Source of the DNA: an uncultured Bacilli bacterium
GTDB taxonomy: Bacteria > Bacillota_I > Bacilli_A > RFN20 > CAG-826
Assembly: GCA_934168325.1 (NCBI GenBank)
Contig: CAKPNG010000009.1
Location: forward strand, 1 to 48,652
Direction: 5' to 3'
DNA: 48,652 nt
A program made the translations under genes and the position numbers. The notes beneath the pieces were generated by a model. It was given only the letters and a program-made list of their open reading frames with translations. It did not search any database and was not told the DNA's origin. Numbering within the stretch: position 1 is the first letter of the stretch; each line of letters opens with the position of its first letter. Shown one piece after another: positions 23,606 through 33,337 of the stretch.

Positions 23606-25771
23606 ATGAAAAAAGTATTCGAATTAGAATTTTATGGAAAAAAGCTTGTTGTTGAGACTGGCGAAATAGCCAAACAAGCTGATGGTGCTGTATTTACACG
23701 TTTTGATGATACAGTTGTTTTATCTACTGCATGCTGTAGTGATGAACCTAAAGAAGGAGATTTCTTTCCTTTAACTGTAACTTATGAAGAAAAATTATAT
23801 GCAATTGGAAAGATTCCTGGTGGATTTTTAAGAAGAGAAGGTAGACCTGGAGAACATGCTACTTTAACTGCTAGATTAATTGACCGTCCAATTAGACCTA
23901 TGTTTAGTGATGGATTTAGAAATGAAGTTCAAATCATTAACACAGTTATGTCAGTTGATTTAGATGCAACTCCTGAAATGACTGCTATGTTTGGTAGTTC
24001 ATTAGCATTATCTATCAGTGATATCCCATTTGATGGTCCTATTGCAGGTGTTTATGTTGGTAGAGTTGATGGAAAACTTATTATTAATCCAACTGTTGAA
24101 CAAAAAGAACATAGTGATTTAAATTTAGCAGTTGCTGGAACAAAAGACGCTATTAACATGGTTGAAGCTGGCGCTAATGAATTAAGTGAAGATGAAATGC
24201 TTGATGCTATTATGTTTGGTCATGAAGCTATTAAAAAACTTTGTGAATTTCAAATTGAAATCGCTAAAGAAATTGGTAAAGCTAAAAGAACAGTTAAATT
24301 ATATGAACCAGATGAAGCTATAAAGAATGATATTTATTCAAGAATTTATGATCGTATGGTTAAAGCAATTTCTATTTTTGATAAATTAGAAAGACAAAAT
24401 GCAATTGATGCTTTAAAAAGTGAAATCTTAGATGATTATGATAATCGTGAATATAAGAAAGAAAATGATCATAAATTAATGATGCTCATGGTTAATGACA
24501 TCTTAGAAAAGATGATAGCTGATGAAGTTAGAAGACTTATCACAGAAGAAAAGATTAGACCAGATGGTAGAAAAGTTGATGAAATTAGACCATTAAGTGC
24601 TTCTGTTGATTTATTACCTAGAGTCCATGGTAGTGCAATGTTTACTAGAGGACAAACTCAAGTAATTGCAACTTGTACATTAGGTACTAAAAATGATGTC
24701 CAAATTCTTGAAAACTTAACTCCTGAAGATAATAAGAGATGGATGCATCATTATAATTTCCCACCATTTGCAGTTGGTGAAATCGGAAGAACTGGAACTC
24801 CTGGAAGAAGAGAAATTGGACATGGTGCTTTAGGTGAAAGAGCTTTATCTTATGTTATTCCTTCTGAGGAAGAATTCCCATATACAATTAGATGCGTTGC
24901 TGAAGTTGTAGAAAGTAATGGTAGTAGTTCACAAGCTTCAATTTGTGCTTCATGTATGGCATTAATGGCTGCTGGTGTACCTATTAAAAATATTGTTAGT
25001 GGTATTGCTATGGGCCTTATTACAAGTGGTCCATTAGATGGAAAACATCCTTATACAATTTTAACTGATATTCAAGGTTTAGAAGATCACTTCGGTGATA
25101 TGGACTTCAAAGTTGCTGGTACTAAAAACGGTATTACTGCTTTACAAATGGATATTAAGATTAAAGGTGTTACTCGTGAAATTTTGCACGATGCATTATT
25201 ACAAGCTAATGGTGCTAGAGCAAAAATCCGTGAAGTAATGGCTCAAGCTATAAGTGAACCTAGATCTGAATTATCAGAATATGCTCCTAAATTTGATAGT
25301 TTCTATATCGATAAAGATAAAATTAAAGATGTTATCGGTAGTGGTGGAAAAGTTATTAATGACATTATTGAAAGATGCGATGGCGTTAAAATTGATATTG
25401 AAGATGATGGTCATGTAACTATTTATCACACTAATAAAGAAGCTATTAATAAAGCTCATGAAATTATTGAATCAATTACTAGAGAAGCTGAAGTTGGTGA
25501 AATCTATGAAGGCGTTGTTACTAGAGTTGAAGATTATGGCTGTTTTGTCCATTTATTCGGCGATACTGAAGGTTTATGCCACGTTTCTCAATTAGCTAAT
25601 GAACGTGTTGATAGCGCTAAAAATTTTGTAAGAGTTGGCGAAAAATTCAAAGTCAAAGTTATTGGTGTCGATGATCATGGTAAAGTAAAATTATCACATA
25701 AAGATTTCGTTGGTGATAATAAAGAAAATAAAGAAGAACCAAAGAAAAAAGGTTTCTTTAGAAAGAAATAA
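23606..25771 (+). CDS. pnp: polyribonucleotide nucleotidyltransferase (PNPase)
   Basis: Phosphate-dependent 3'-5' exoribonuclease of RNA turnover. The 721 residues contain two RNase PH-like domains with the FFPLTVTYEEKLYAIGKIPGGFLRREGRPGE and VDLLPRVHGSAMFTRGQTQ blocks. A KH domain (IDKDKIKDVIGSGGKVINDI) and an S1 domain (GEIYEGVVTRVEDYGCFVHLF) follow, then a basic tail. A candidate -35 TTGACT lies at 23544-23549, but no good -10 was identified, and the ribosome site is weak (AGAGGATGAG well upstream). The adjacent gene encodes an RNase J homologue, so two RNA-decay proteins sit side by side. Confidence 0.96.
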   Translation: MKKVFELEFYGKKLVVETGEIAKQADGAVFTRFDDTVVLSTACCSDEPKEGDFFPLTVTYEEKLYAIGKIPGGFLRREGRPGEHATLTARLIDRPIRPMFSDGFRNEVQIINTVMSVDLDATPEMTAMFGSSLALSISDIPFDGPIAGVYVGRVDGKLIINPTVEQKEHSDLNLAVAGTKDAINMVEAGANELSEDEMLDAIMFGHEAIKKLCEFQIEIAKEIGKAKRTVKLYEPDEAIKNDIYSRIYDRMVKAISIFDKLERQNAIDALKSEILDDYDNREYKKENDHKLMMLMVNDILEKMIADEVRRLITEEKIRPDGRKVDEIRPLSASVDLLPRVHGSAMFTRGQTQVIATCTLGTKNDVQILENLTPEDNKRWMHHYNFPPFAVGEIGRTGTPGRREIGHGALGERALSYVIPSEEEFPYTIRCVAEVVESNGSSSQASICASCMALMAAGVPIKNIVSGIAMGLITSGPLDGKHPYTILTDIQGLEDHFGDMDFKVAGTKNGITALQMDIKIKGVTREILHDALLQANGARAKIREVMAQAISEPRSELSEYAPKFDSFYIDKDKIKDVIGSGGKVINDIIERCDGVKIDIEDDGHVTIYHTNKEAINKAHEIIESITREAEVGEIYEGVVTRVEDYGCFVHLFGDTEGLCHVSQLANERVDSAKNFVRVGEKFKVKVIGVDDHGKVKLSHKDFVGDNKENKEEPKKKGFFRKK

Positions 25772-25779
25772 TGATTTAT

Positions 25780-25807
25780 AAAGGGACTTTTAGTCCCTTT
25801 ATTATTT
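25780..25807 (+). terminator. pnp terminator
   Basis: Stem AAAGGGACT (25780-25788) / AGTCCCTTT (25792-25800) with a TTT loop, followed by ATTATTT. It starts 8 bases after the pnp stop. Confidence 0.82.
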
Positions 25808-25873
25808 AAAAGTTAAATTAATAATAAAAGATAATAAAATTAGATAGTATTTATTTAATATTGATTTAATTTT

Positions 25874-25882
25874 TGATAGAAT
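25874..25882 (+). promoter_or_regulatory. extended -10 promoter of the RNase J homologue
   Basis: TG-A-TAGAAT (25874-25882), an extended -10 with only a weak -35 (TTTAAT near 25854). It lies about 30 bases before the ATG and is followed by an AAAGGA ribosome site. Confidence 0.4.
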
Positions 25883-25913
25883 AAATACAAATTTAAGATA
25901 TAAAGGAAAAAAT

Positions 25914-27605
25914 ATGGAAAATATAAAAGTTTTGGCATTGGGCGGATTAGATGAAGAAGGTAAGGATTTATATTGCGTAGAAATTAATAATAAAATTCTT
26001 GTTATTAATTGTGGTTTTAAATATCCTACTAAACTTACTCCAGGTATTGATTTTATAATTGCTGATTTTTCTTATTTAACTAATAATAAAGAAAAAATTG
26101 TTGCTTATATTTTACCTAAGACTAAGAAAAACAATTTTGGAGCTTTACCTTATATATATAAAGAATGTCCAGCACCAATTTATTGTACAAAATTAACTAA
26201 AGATGCATTTTTAGAATTTGCAAAAGAATATAAACAAGAAAATGATTTTATAATTAATGAAATTAAATTACCTTCATCTATTGAAATAGCTGGTTATAAA
26301 TGTGAATTTTTCTCAACATGTTCATCAGTTCCTTTATCTTTTGGATTTTCAATTACTACAAAACTTGGAAATATAGTTTATAGCGGAGATTTTGTTGTCG
26401 AATATAATAATACTAAATATTTTAATTTTGATTTAAATACAATCGGTAAAATTGCTGAAGTACCTACTTTATTATTAATGTGTGATTCAACTAATGCTAA
26501 TAAAAAAGGATATTGCTCACCTAATAATAGATTAACTCCACATTTAGATAAATTCTTTAAGAAAGCTAATGGTCGTATATTTATTGGATTAGCTAAAGAT
26601 AATTTATATAATTTTGAAGAAGTATTTAAAAAATGTGCTGAATTTAATAAAAAGATTTGTTTTTATGATAAAGAAACTGAAGATATTTATAAATTAAAGA
26701 AGATATCTGACAAGAATTCTTATAATTATATAAATAGTTTTGTATCTATTGATGATATTTTAAGAACGAAAGATGATGAACTTGTTATTTTAATAGCAGG
26801 TGAAAAAAAAGCTTTATACGAAAAAGCAAGTTTATTAGCTAATGGAGAAAATGAATTAAGACAAATTAAAATTCAACCTACTGATACTTTTATCTTAGCT
26901 TGTCCTCCAAATGATAATAATGAAGTTATTTTTACAACTACTATTGATGAACTTTATCGTAGTGGATGTCATGTTCGTTATCTTAATAATAAAGCCGTTT
27001 CAAAAATGCACGCTTTTGAAGAAGATATTAAGATGTTGCTTAGCTTATTAAAACCAAAATATTATTTCCCAATCGAAGGGTATTATGTCAATTTATTAGC
27101 TAATGCTAAAATTGCTTTTGATATGGGAATCGGCTTATCTCATAATAATATTTTCTTATTAGATAATGGTCAAACTTTATATATTAATGAGACTGGCACT
27201 AATGTTGATTTTAATTTTGAAAATAAATTACCAATCGGTGATGTTATGATCGATGGAATTGGTGTTGGTGATGTTGTTAATGAAATTATTTTAGAAAGAA
27301 ATAGATTAAGTGAAGATGGTGTTATTGTAATGGGATGTGGTGTATCTTTAAAGAATTCAAAGATAGAATATGGACCAGACATTCAAATGAGAGGATTTTT
27401 ATTCTTAAAAGATAAAGATGCTGATTTAGTTTTAAAAGAAGTTACTAAAATGTTTACTGATCAAATAAATGATTATCTTATTGGTAATAGAAAATTAACT
27501 ATTGATCAATTAGAAAAGAAAATTAATGAAAATATATCAAAATTCTTATTTAAACAAAATAATCGTAACCCATTAATCAAATCAAATATTATTTGTGTAG
27601 ATTAA
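25914..27605 (+). CDS. RNase J-family protein with degenerate metal site, probable non-catalytic paralogue
   Basis: The 563-residue protein has the RNase J plan: a beta-lactamase-fold half, a beta-CASP half (LLLMCDSTNANKKGY, PKYYFPIEGYYVNL) and a C-terminal domain containing GIGVGDVVNEIILERNRLSEDGVIV. The metal-binding HxHxDH of active enzymes ('THGHEDHIGALPY') is replaced by P68-K-T-K-K-N-N-F-G-A-L-P-Y80, losing all four ligands. Later histidines are also changed: HVSGH reads AVSKM, and PVHGEY reads PIEGYY. The fold is kept but catalysis is very unlikely. By analogy with the weakly active RNase J2 of Bacilli it may be a structural partner of an active RNase J encoded elsewhere. The reading frame is intact, so it is not a decayed pseudogene. 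Confidence 0.82.
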   Translation: MENIKVLALGGLDEEGKDLYCVEINNKILVINCGFKYPTKLTPGIDFIIADFSYLTNNKEKIVAYILPKTKKNNFGALPYIYKECPAPIYCTKLTKDAFLEFAKEYKQENDFIINEIKLPSSIEIAGYKCEFFSTCSSVPLSFGFSITTKLGNIVYSGDFVVEYNNTKYFNFDLNTIGKIAEVPTLLLMCDSTNANKKGYCSPNNRLTPHLDKFFKKANGRIFIGLAKDNLYNFEEVFKKCAEFNKKICFYDKETEDIYKLKKISDKNSYNYINSFVSIDDILRTKDDELVILIAGEKKALYEKASLLANGENELRQIKIQPTDTFILACPPNDNNEVIFTTTIDELYRSGCHVRYLNNKAVSKMHAFEEDIKMLLSLLKPKYYFPIEGYYVNLLANAKIAFDMGIGLSHNNIFLLDNGQTLYINETGTNVDFNFENKLPIGDVMIDGIGVGDVVNEIILERNRLSEDGVIVMGCGVSLKNSKIEYGPDIQMRGFLFLKDKDADLVLKEVTKMFTDQINDYLIGNRKLTIDQLEKKINENISKFLFKQNNRNPLIKSNIICVD

Positions 27606-27638
27606 AGGTTATTTATAGCATTTATCTTTTAAAAAAAC

Positions 27639-27644
27639 TATAAT
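27639..27644 (+). promoter_or_regulatory. -10 hexamer of ftsK/spoIIIE, leaderless arrangement
   Basis: Perfect TATAAT ends 7 bases before the ATG at 27652, and no Shine-Dalgarno is present. The predicted transcript starts at or next to the A of the start codon. Confidence 0.6.
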
Positions 27645-27651
27645 ATTTAAT

Positions 27652-30351
27652 ATGAGTAAAGGTAAAATGCATTTAAAAATTAATGAAAATAGTTTAAAAA
27701 CTGCAATTGGTATTGCTATATGTTGTATAGCAGTAATTTTAGCGTTAAATCATGGTTATATTAGCAGTTTTTTATTTTGGCTTTCTAGTATTGTAATAGG
27801 TAGTATTTTTACATATGTTTTATCTATAATTATTTTTGTAATTGGATTAAGTTTTATTGTTAAAAAGCGTATTATTAAACATAATCTTAAATTTTGTATA
27901 ATTGGATTAGTTTTAATTTCTGTTGGTGTATTAATTTGTACAACTAATTCAATAAGTTATGATAATAGTAATAACTATTTAACATTTTCTAATTTCATGC
28001 CTACTTTAATTGAATCAATGAATTTAAAAGAATTCCCTCATGTTATTATTGACAGAAGTGGTGGATTTATTGGTTATTTACTTGTTGCTATTATAAATAG
28101 TGCAATGACTGATTTAGGGCTTAAGATATTTTCTTCAATTTTAATTGCGATTGGGACGTTTTTTGTTTTATTAAGGCCTTTTATCTTACTTATTAATTCA
28201 ATTAAAAAGGATGTAAAAGCTAAACAAAATACTGCTCCTAAAATTGATGATTTTAAGGAAGAACAACGTTTAATTGACAATTTAGATATAGGAGGTTCTT
28301 TATTTAAAGACGGTAATATTGATGATACAAGTGCTATTAAAGAAGAAGAAAATAAAGTAATTATTGAAGAAACAAATAATGATAATTTAGTTGAAAATAT
28401 AACTCCTAAATTTGAAGATGTAAAACCAATTATTCCTAATAATGTTACTAATATTAATAAATATGAAGAAAATACTGGATTAGAAAAAGTACATTTTAAA
28501 TTTGGTAGTGAAGAAAAAGAAACAGTTATTCCTAGTAATGTTTCTAATATTGAAAATACTAATAATATTTATAATAATTATAATAATAATCCTATAAATA
28601 ATAATATCTATGAAAATAAAGTAGAAGAGACTCCTATTATCAATAATTATGAAAATAATAATGAAGTTTTAGATAATGAAATTATTGAAGAAAAACCAAT
28701 TATTAATGAAAATAATTTTAATAATGTAGAAAATACAATTAATAGTGCTCCAATTGAAAAAGAGACCCCTGTTATTAATAATTCGATTAGTAATGATAAG
28801 CCTAAAGTTGTAATTGGTAAGAAATCTGATTCTAAATCTGTTGTTTATCCAAAATTTTCTGTTGTTTCATCGGATTACTTAGAAGATAGAACAAGTGTTG
28901 AAGAAGAAGAAAGAAATAAAATTTGCGCTGAAAATCGTTTAAATCAAATTAATAACATATTACAAGATTTAAAAATCAAAGCTAGTATTGTTGGTTATAC
29001 TATTGGCCCATCTGTTACTAGATATGATTTAAAAACTGATGCATCATTTTCAATTAATGGAATTAGTAAATATATGGACGATATTTCTGTTCGTTTAGGT
29101 GGTATGGATGCTAGATTTGTTCCAATTGTTCAAGGAAGAACTACTTCTGGTATTGAAATCGCTAATGAAGATCGTTCACTAGTTAACTTTAAAGATGTTT
29201 ATAATCATTTACCTACACCTAAACCAGGACATTTATATATTCCTTTTGGTAAAAATATTAGTGGTTCTTATATAAATGCCGATTTAGTAGAATTCCCTCA
29301 TATGTTAGTATGTGGAAGTACTGGAAGTGGTAAATCTATTTTTATGCATTCAGTTATTTTATCTTTAATAATGAGAAATTCACCTGAAGATTTAAAACTT
29401 GTAATGGTTGATCCAAAAAGAGTTGAATTCTCTAAATATAAAGAAATGCCACATTTGCTTTGCCCAATTATTACTGAACCTACTGAAGCAAGTGCTACTT
29501 TATTAAAATTAGTTGATGAAATGGAAGATCGTTTTACTAAATTTGAATTAACTAGTGTTAGTAATATTAAACAATATAATGAATATGCTGCTGAAACTAA
29601 AACTGAAAAAATTCCATATATTATCGTTATTATCGATGAATTTGCAGACTTGATTGAATCTGTTAAATCTATTGAAAAACCAGTTCAAAGATTAGGACAA
29701 AAAGCTCGTGCAGCTGGAATTCATATGATTATTGCTACTCAACGTCCTTCAACTGATGTTATTACTGGTAGCATTAAAGCTAATTTAGGTACTAGAGTTG
29801 CTTTATTAACATCAAGTACTACTGACTCAATGGTTATTTTAGGTGAAGGCGGAGCTGAAAAATTACTTGGAAATGGCGATATGCTTGTTAGTTGTAATCT
29901 AATTTCAAAACAAGAAAAACCTCGTGTCCAAGGTTGTTTTGTTGATAATATGGAAATCAAGCGTGTCGTCGATTATTTAAAAACACATTTCCCACTAAAT
30001 TATGACCAAAAATTTGTTGGCTTACTTGATAAAGCTCGTTTAGAGCAAAATGATTTAGGTGTTATACATGAAGTCCCTAAAGATGAAATGTATGAAACAG
30101 TTAAAGAATATATTATGGCTAATAAAGAAAGTTGTAGCATTTCGATGATTCAACGTGAATTTAATTTTGGATACAATAGATCTAGTCATATATTCCAAAG
30201 ATTAAAAGATGATGGAATCGTAGAAAGTGGTGCAAGTACTAATAGTAATAAAGGTGCAAAAGTTTTAGTACATACGTCTGACTATAAAGATCCAACTGAA
30301 GCAGAAGAAAATCCTGGTTCATATTCTCAATCTTCATTTGTTGCGAAATAA
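27652..30351 (+). CDS. ftsK: FtsK/SpoIIIE-family DNA translocase
   Basis: Septum-associated ATP-driven DNA pump for chromosome segregation. The N-terminus has four hydrophobic segments (about residues 15-180). A linker of about 200 residues follows that is extremely rich in Asn, Ile and Glu (for example NNIYNNYNNNPINNN). The motor domain carries Walker A GSTGSGKS from G555 and Walker B YIIVIIDEFADL. The C-terminal gamma winged helix ends the protein (CSISMIQREFNFGYNRSSHIFQRLKDDGIV). The 899 residues are long because of the linker. FtsK and SpoIIIE cannot be separated from sequence alone. A leaderless promoter precedes it and no terminator was seen before the next gene's promoter. Confidence 0.92.
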   Translation: MSKGKMHLKINENSLKTAIGIAICCIAVILALNHGYISSFLFWLSSIVIGSIFTYVLSIIIFVIGLSFIVKKRIIKHNLKFCIIGLVLISVGVLICTTNSISYDNSNNYLTFSNFMPTLIESMNLKEFPHVIIDRSGGFIGYLLVAIINSAMTDLGLKIFSSILIAIGTFFVLLRPFILLINSIKKDVKAKQNTAPKIDDFKEEQRLIDNLDIGGSLFKDGNIDDTSAIKEEENKVIIEETNNDNLVENITPKFEDVKPIIPNNVTNINKYEENTGLEKVHFKFGSEEKETVIPSNVSNIENTNNIYNNYNNNPINNNIYENKVEETPIINNYENNNEVLDNEIIEEKPIINENNFNNVENTINSAPIEKETPVINNSISNDKPKVVIGKKSDSKSVVYPKFSVVSSDYLEDRTSVEEEERNKICAENRLNQINNILQDLKIKASIVGYTIGPSVTRYDLKTDASFSINGISKYMDDISVRLGGMDARFVPIVQGRTTSGIEIANEDRSLVNFKDVYNHLPTPKPGHLYIPFGKNISGSYINADLVEFPHMLVCGSTGSGKSIFMHSVILSLIMRNSPEDLKLVMVDPKRVEFSKYKEMPHLLCPIITEPTEASATLLKLVDEMEDRFTKFELTSVSNIKQYNEYAAETKTEKIPYIIVIIDEFADLIESVKSIEKPVQRLGQKARAAGIHMIIATQRPSTDVITGSIKANLGTRVALLTSSTTDSMVILGEGGAEKLLGNGDMLVSCNLISKQEKPRVQGCFVDNMEIKRVVDYLKTHFPLNYDQKFVGLLDKARLEQNDLGVIHEVPKDEMYETVKEYIMANKESCSISMIQREFNFGYNRSSHIFQRLKDDGIVESGASTNSNKGAKVLVHTSDYKDPTEAEENPGSYSQSSFVAK

Positions 30352-30361
30352 AATTATATAG

Positions 30362-30390
30362 TTGAATTAATTCTTTATAAATAATATTAT
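30362..30390 (+). promoter_or_regulatory. candidate pulA promoter
   Basis: TTGAAT (30362-30367), 17 bases, TATTAT (30385-30390). The predicted start near 30397 leaves a very short leader containing part of GAAAGGTG ahead of the ATG. Confidence 0.45.
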
Positions 30391-30408
30391 TTTGAAAGGT
30401 GAATATAT

Positions 30409-32574
30409 ATGCTTGATACTTATTTTAGTGCGAAACTTATAGATTATAAAACGATTAGGGTTGCTATATTCTCATCAATTAGTAAAGATGAAAAGACTCC
30501 AATTGAATTATTTAATGATAAAGGATTAGTTGAAAAATTAACGATAGTTAATAATTCATTTTTAAATGGTTTAGTTTTATATGAATGTAAGAGTAAAAAT
30601 AAACTAGCTTTAGGTAATTCATATTATATAAATATCAATTCTTTTGGTATGGTACCATTAAATGTTAACGATATAACTTTTGATAAGAATTTTGATGATG
30701 ATTATTATTATGATGGTGATGATTTAGGTGCTACTTATAATAAAGAATATACTACTTTTAAAGTTTGGGCTCCTTTAGCAAATTATGTTTCTTTATTAAT
30801 TAGAAAACCTGGTGAAAATTTTTTAAGTTATAAAATGATACGTCAAGATAAAGGAGTTTACGAAATTACTTTAAAAGGCGATTTTGAGCTTTATCAATAT
30901 CGTTATAAGGTTACAAATAGTGGTATTACTAATATTGTTACTGATCCTTATGGTAAAGGAAGCGACGCTAATGGAAAAGATAGTGTTGTTATTGATTTAA
31001 ATAAAACAAAAATGGAGATGTATGAAAATATACCTCCAGTTTATAAAAATTATGTTGATACGATAATTTATGAACTTCACGTAAGAGATTTTACTATTGA
31101 TAAATCAACTTCTATTGAAAATAAAGGTAAATTTTTAGGTTTAATTGAAGAAGGAATTAAAACTAAAAATGGTAATCCTGTTGGTTTTGATTATTTAAAA
31201 ACATTAGGAATTACTCACGTTCAACTTTTACCTATTTTAGATTTTAAAACAGTTGATGAATTAAATCCTGATATTAAATATAATTGGGGATATGATCCTC
31301 AACAATATTTTGCTTTAGAAGGAAGTTATTCAACTGATCCTAATAATGCTTATTCTCGAATTATTGAATGTAAAAAAATGATTTCTAAATTACATCAAGC
31401 TGGTATTAGAGTTAATCTAGATGTTGTTTATAATCACGTTTATGAATATGAAACTAGCGTATTTGAAAGATTAGTTCCTAATTATTATTTTAGAAAAAGA
31501 CAAAATGGATTATTATGTAACGCTACTGGATGCGGAAATGATTTAGCTAGTGAAAGAAAGATGGTTCGTAAATTAATAATTGATTCACTAACTTATTTAG
31601 CTAGTGAATTTAAAGTAGATGGCTTTAGATTTGATTTATTTGGTATAACTGATATTGATACTACTAAAGAATTATTAATTAAATTACGTGCTATTAATAA
31701 TAATATTATGATATATGGAGAAGGTTGGGATATGCCAACTGATTTACCATCTGATAAGAAAACAACTATTTATAATTCTTTTAAGATTCCTGAAGTTGCT
31801 TTCTTTAATGATTTTTATCGTGACACTTTAAGAGGATCTAATTTTAATAATTCTGATAGAGGCTTTGGACTTGGCAATATTTCTAAAAAGAGTGATTTTA
31901 CTTTTGCATACTTAGGAAGCTCAATTAATTTCAATAATTTACAACCTCGTTTTCAAAACGCAAATCAAAGTATAAATTACGTTGAATGTCATGATAATAT
32001 GACTTTATTTGATAAAATTGATGCTTGTTTTGGTAAAAGCATGACTCTTAAAGATAAATTAAGAATTATCAATATGATAAATGGTACTATTTTATTATCG
32101 GTTGGTGTTCCATTTTTTCATGCAGGTCAAGAAATGGGATTAAGTAAGAATGGACTCGATAACACTTATAATTTAGGTGATAAATATAATATGTTCCGTT
32201 GGGATTTATTAGATGATCGTGTCGGAAATTATTTATATTTTAAATCGATGGCTAATATTCGTAAAAATAGTAGTAGTAAAAAGTTTTATAAAGCAGAAGA
32301 AATTAAAAACTGTTATGAAGTTCTTAATTTAGATAATAATATTTTTTCTATAATGTTAAAAAACATGAATCTAACTGAAAATAATGAAAAGCTAGATTAT
32401 ATAGTTTTAATTAATACTACAAACAATAATTTTTATTTAGATTTAAAAGAATACTGTAAATACGAAATAGGTATTGCTGGTAATCTTAATAACTGCGATA
32501 CATATGGGCGAAATATTACGATAGAACAATACTGTTTAAATACTTTTTATAAAAAAGGAGATAAAAATGTTTAA
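30409..32574 (+). CDS. pulA: type I pullulanase (glycogen/starch debranching, GH13)
   Basis: Hydrolyses alpha-1,6 branches of pullulan, glycogen or starch. The 721 residues comprise an N-terminal beta-sandwich, a CBM48-like module (TTFKVWAPLANYVSLLI), and the GH13 barrel with the type I pullulanase motif YNWGYDPQQYFALEGSYST. Catalytic residues are D409 (GFRFDLFG), E438 (GEGWDMP) and the stabilising D529 (VECHDNMTL); DVVYNHVYE is also present. There is no signal peptide, so it acts in the cytoplasm, consistent with glycogen or imported malto-oligosaccharides. GAAAGG precedes the ATG. It overlaps plsC by 8 bases. Confidence 0.93.
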   Translation: MLDTYFSAKLIDYKTIRVAIFSSISKDEKTPIELFNDKGLVEKLTIVNNSFLNGLVLYECKSKNKLALGNSYYININSFGMVPLNVNDITFDKNFDDDYYYDGDDLGATYNKEYTTFKVWAPLANYVSLLIRKPGENFLSYKMIRQDKGVYEITLKGDFELYQYRYKVTNSGITNIVTDPYGKGSDANGKDSVVIDLNKTKMEMYENIPPVYKNYVDTIIYELHVRDFTIDKSTSIENKGKFLGLIEEGIKTKNGNPVGFDYLKTLGITHVQLLPILDFKTVDELNPDIKYNWGYDPQQYFALEGSYSTDPNNAYSRIIECKKMISKLHQAGIRVNLDVVYNHVYEYETSVFERLVPNYYFRKRQNGLLCNATGCGNDLASERKMVRKLIIDSLTYLASEFKVDGFRFDLFGITDIDTTKELLIKLRAINNNIMIYGEGWDMPTDLPSDKKTTIYNSFKIPEVAFFNDFYRDTLRGSNFNNSDRGFGLGNISKKSDFTFAYLGSSINFNNLQPRFQNANQSINYVECHDNMTLFDKIDACFGKSMTLKDKLRIINMINGTILLSVGVPFFHAGQEMGLSKNGLDNTYNLGDKYNMFRWDLLDDRVGNYLYFKSMANIRKNSSSKKFYKAEEIKNCYEVLNLDNNIFSIMLKNMNLTENNEKLDYIVLINTTNNNFYLDLKEYCKYEIGIAGNLNNCDTYGRNITIEQYCLNTFYKKGDKNV

Positions 32575-33337
32575 ATATTTACGTGTATTATTCTTTTGCT
32601 TGCCTAAAATTATTTGGGCTTATTTTACTTGGATATTAAAATTTTCTAAACATCCTGAAAAATACTCAATTGAATTAAGATTTTATAAAACTCAAAAATT
32701 GATAAGATATGTTTTAAAGAAATTTCATATTAATTATTTAACTTATGATAGTGATGAATTATTTAAAAAGAATAAAGATAAAGCTCGTTTAGTAGTATGC
32801 AATCATTTAAGTGATTTAGATCCATTAATTTTTATTGCTTTAAGTGAAAAGCCTATTACATTTGCTGCTAAAATTCAAATTAAAAAAATGCCAGTTGTTG
32901 GTAGAATCGTAACTTTATTAAATGGTAAATTTCTTGATAGAGATGATTTAAAGCAACAACTTAGAATTATGAAAGAAATAGAAGTATTTATGATAGACCA
33001 TCCTAATTTAGATTGGGTTATATTCCCTGAAGGAACAAGAAATAAAAATCCAAATCAAGATATTTTAGAATTCCATCATGGTACATTTAGACCTGCATTT
33101 AAAACAGGATCTGATATTATAGTTATGGCGTTATTTGGAACTTTTAGAGTTTTAAAAATCCATGATAATTCAAAGAATTACCCTGTAGAAATCAAGTATA
33201 TTCATAGATTTACAAATGAAGATTATCAAAATGCAACTACATCTAAAATAGCTTTAGAAGCTCATGATATGATGTCAGATGCTTTAAAATCTTTAAGAAA
33301 AATAGATGAAGTTCAAATGAAGAACTTTAATGCCTAA
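32567..33337 (+). CDS. plsC: 1-acyl-sn-glycerol-3-phosphate acyltransferase
   Basis: Membrane-associated acyltransferase that makes phosphatidic acid from lysophosphatidic acid. The acyltransferase HX4D motif is H80-LSDL-D85, followed by a GRIVTLLNGKFLDRDD region and the acceptor-binding FPEGTRNKN. A hydrophobic N-terminal segment (about residues 6-25) should hold it at the membrane. The 256 residues suit the family. The ribosome site AAAGGAG lies in the end of pulA, implying coupling. Its last 11 bases overlap the 3' end of the opposite-strand rsmF gene. Confidence 0.88.
   Translation: MFKYLRVLFFCLPKIIWAYFTWILKFSKHPEKYSIELRFYKTQKLIRYVLKKFHINYLTYDSDELFKKNKDKARLVVCNHLSDLDPLIFIALSEKPITFAAKIQIKKMPVVGRIVTLLNGKFLDRDDLKQQLRIMKEIEVFMIDHPNLDWVIFPEGTRNKNPNQDILEFHHGTFRPAFKTGSDIIVMALFGTFRVLKIHDNSKNYPVEIKYIHRFTNEDYQNATTSKIALEAHDMMSDALKSLRKIDEVQMKNFNA

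Noticed and set aside
25914..27605. RNase J gene as a pseudogene
   Set aside because: The frame is intact over 563 codons with conserved non-catalytic motifs; loss is confined to metal ligands.
28560..28740. AAT-rich tandem-like repeat resembling a microsatellite or CRISPR-like array
   Set aside because: It is the coding sequence of the Asn-rich FtsK linker; units are irregular and there are no spacers.
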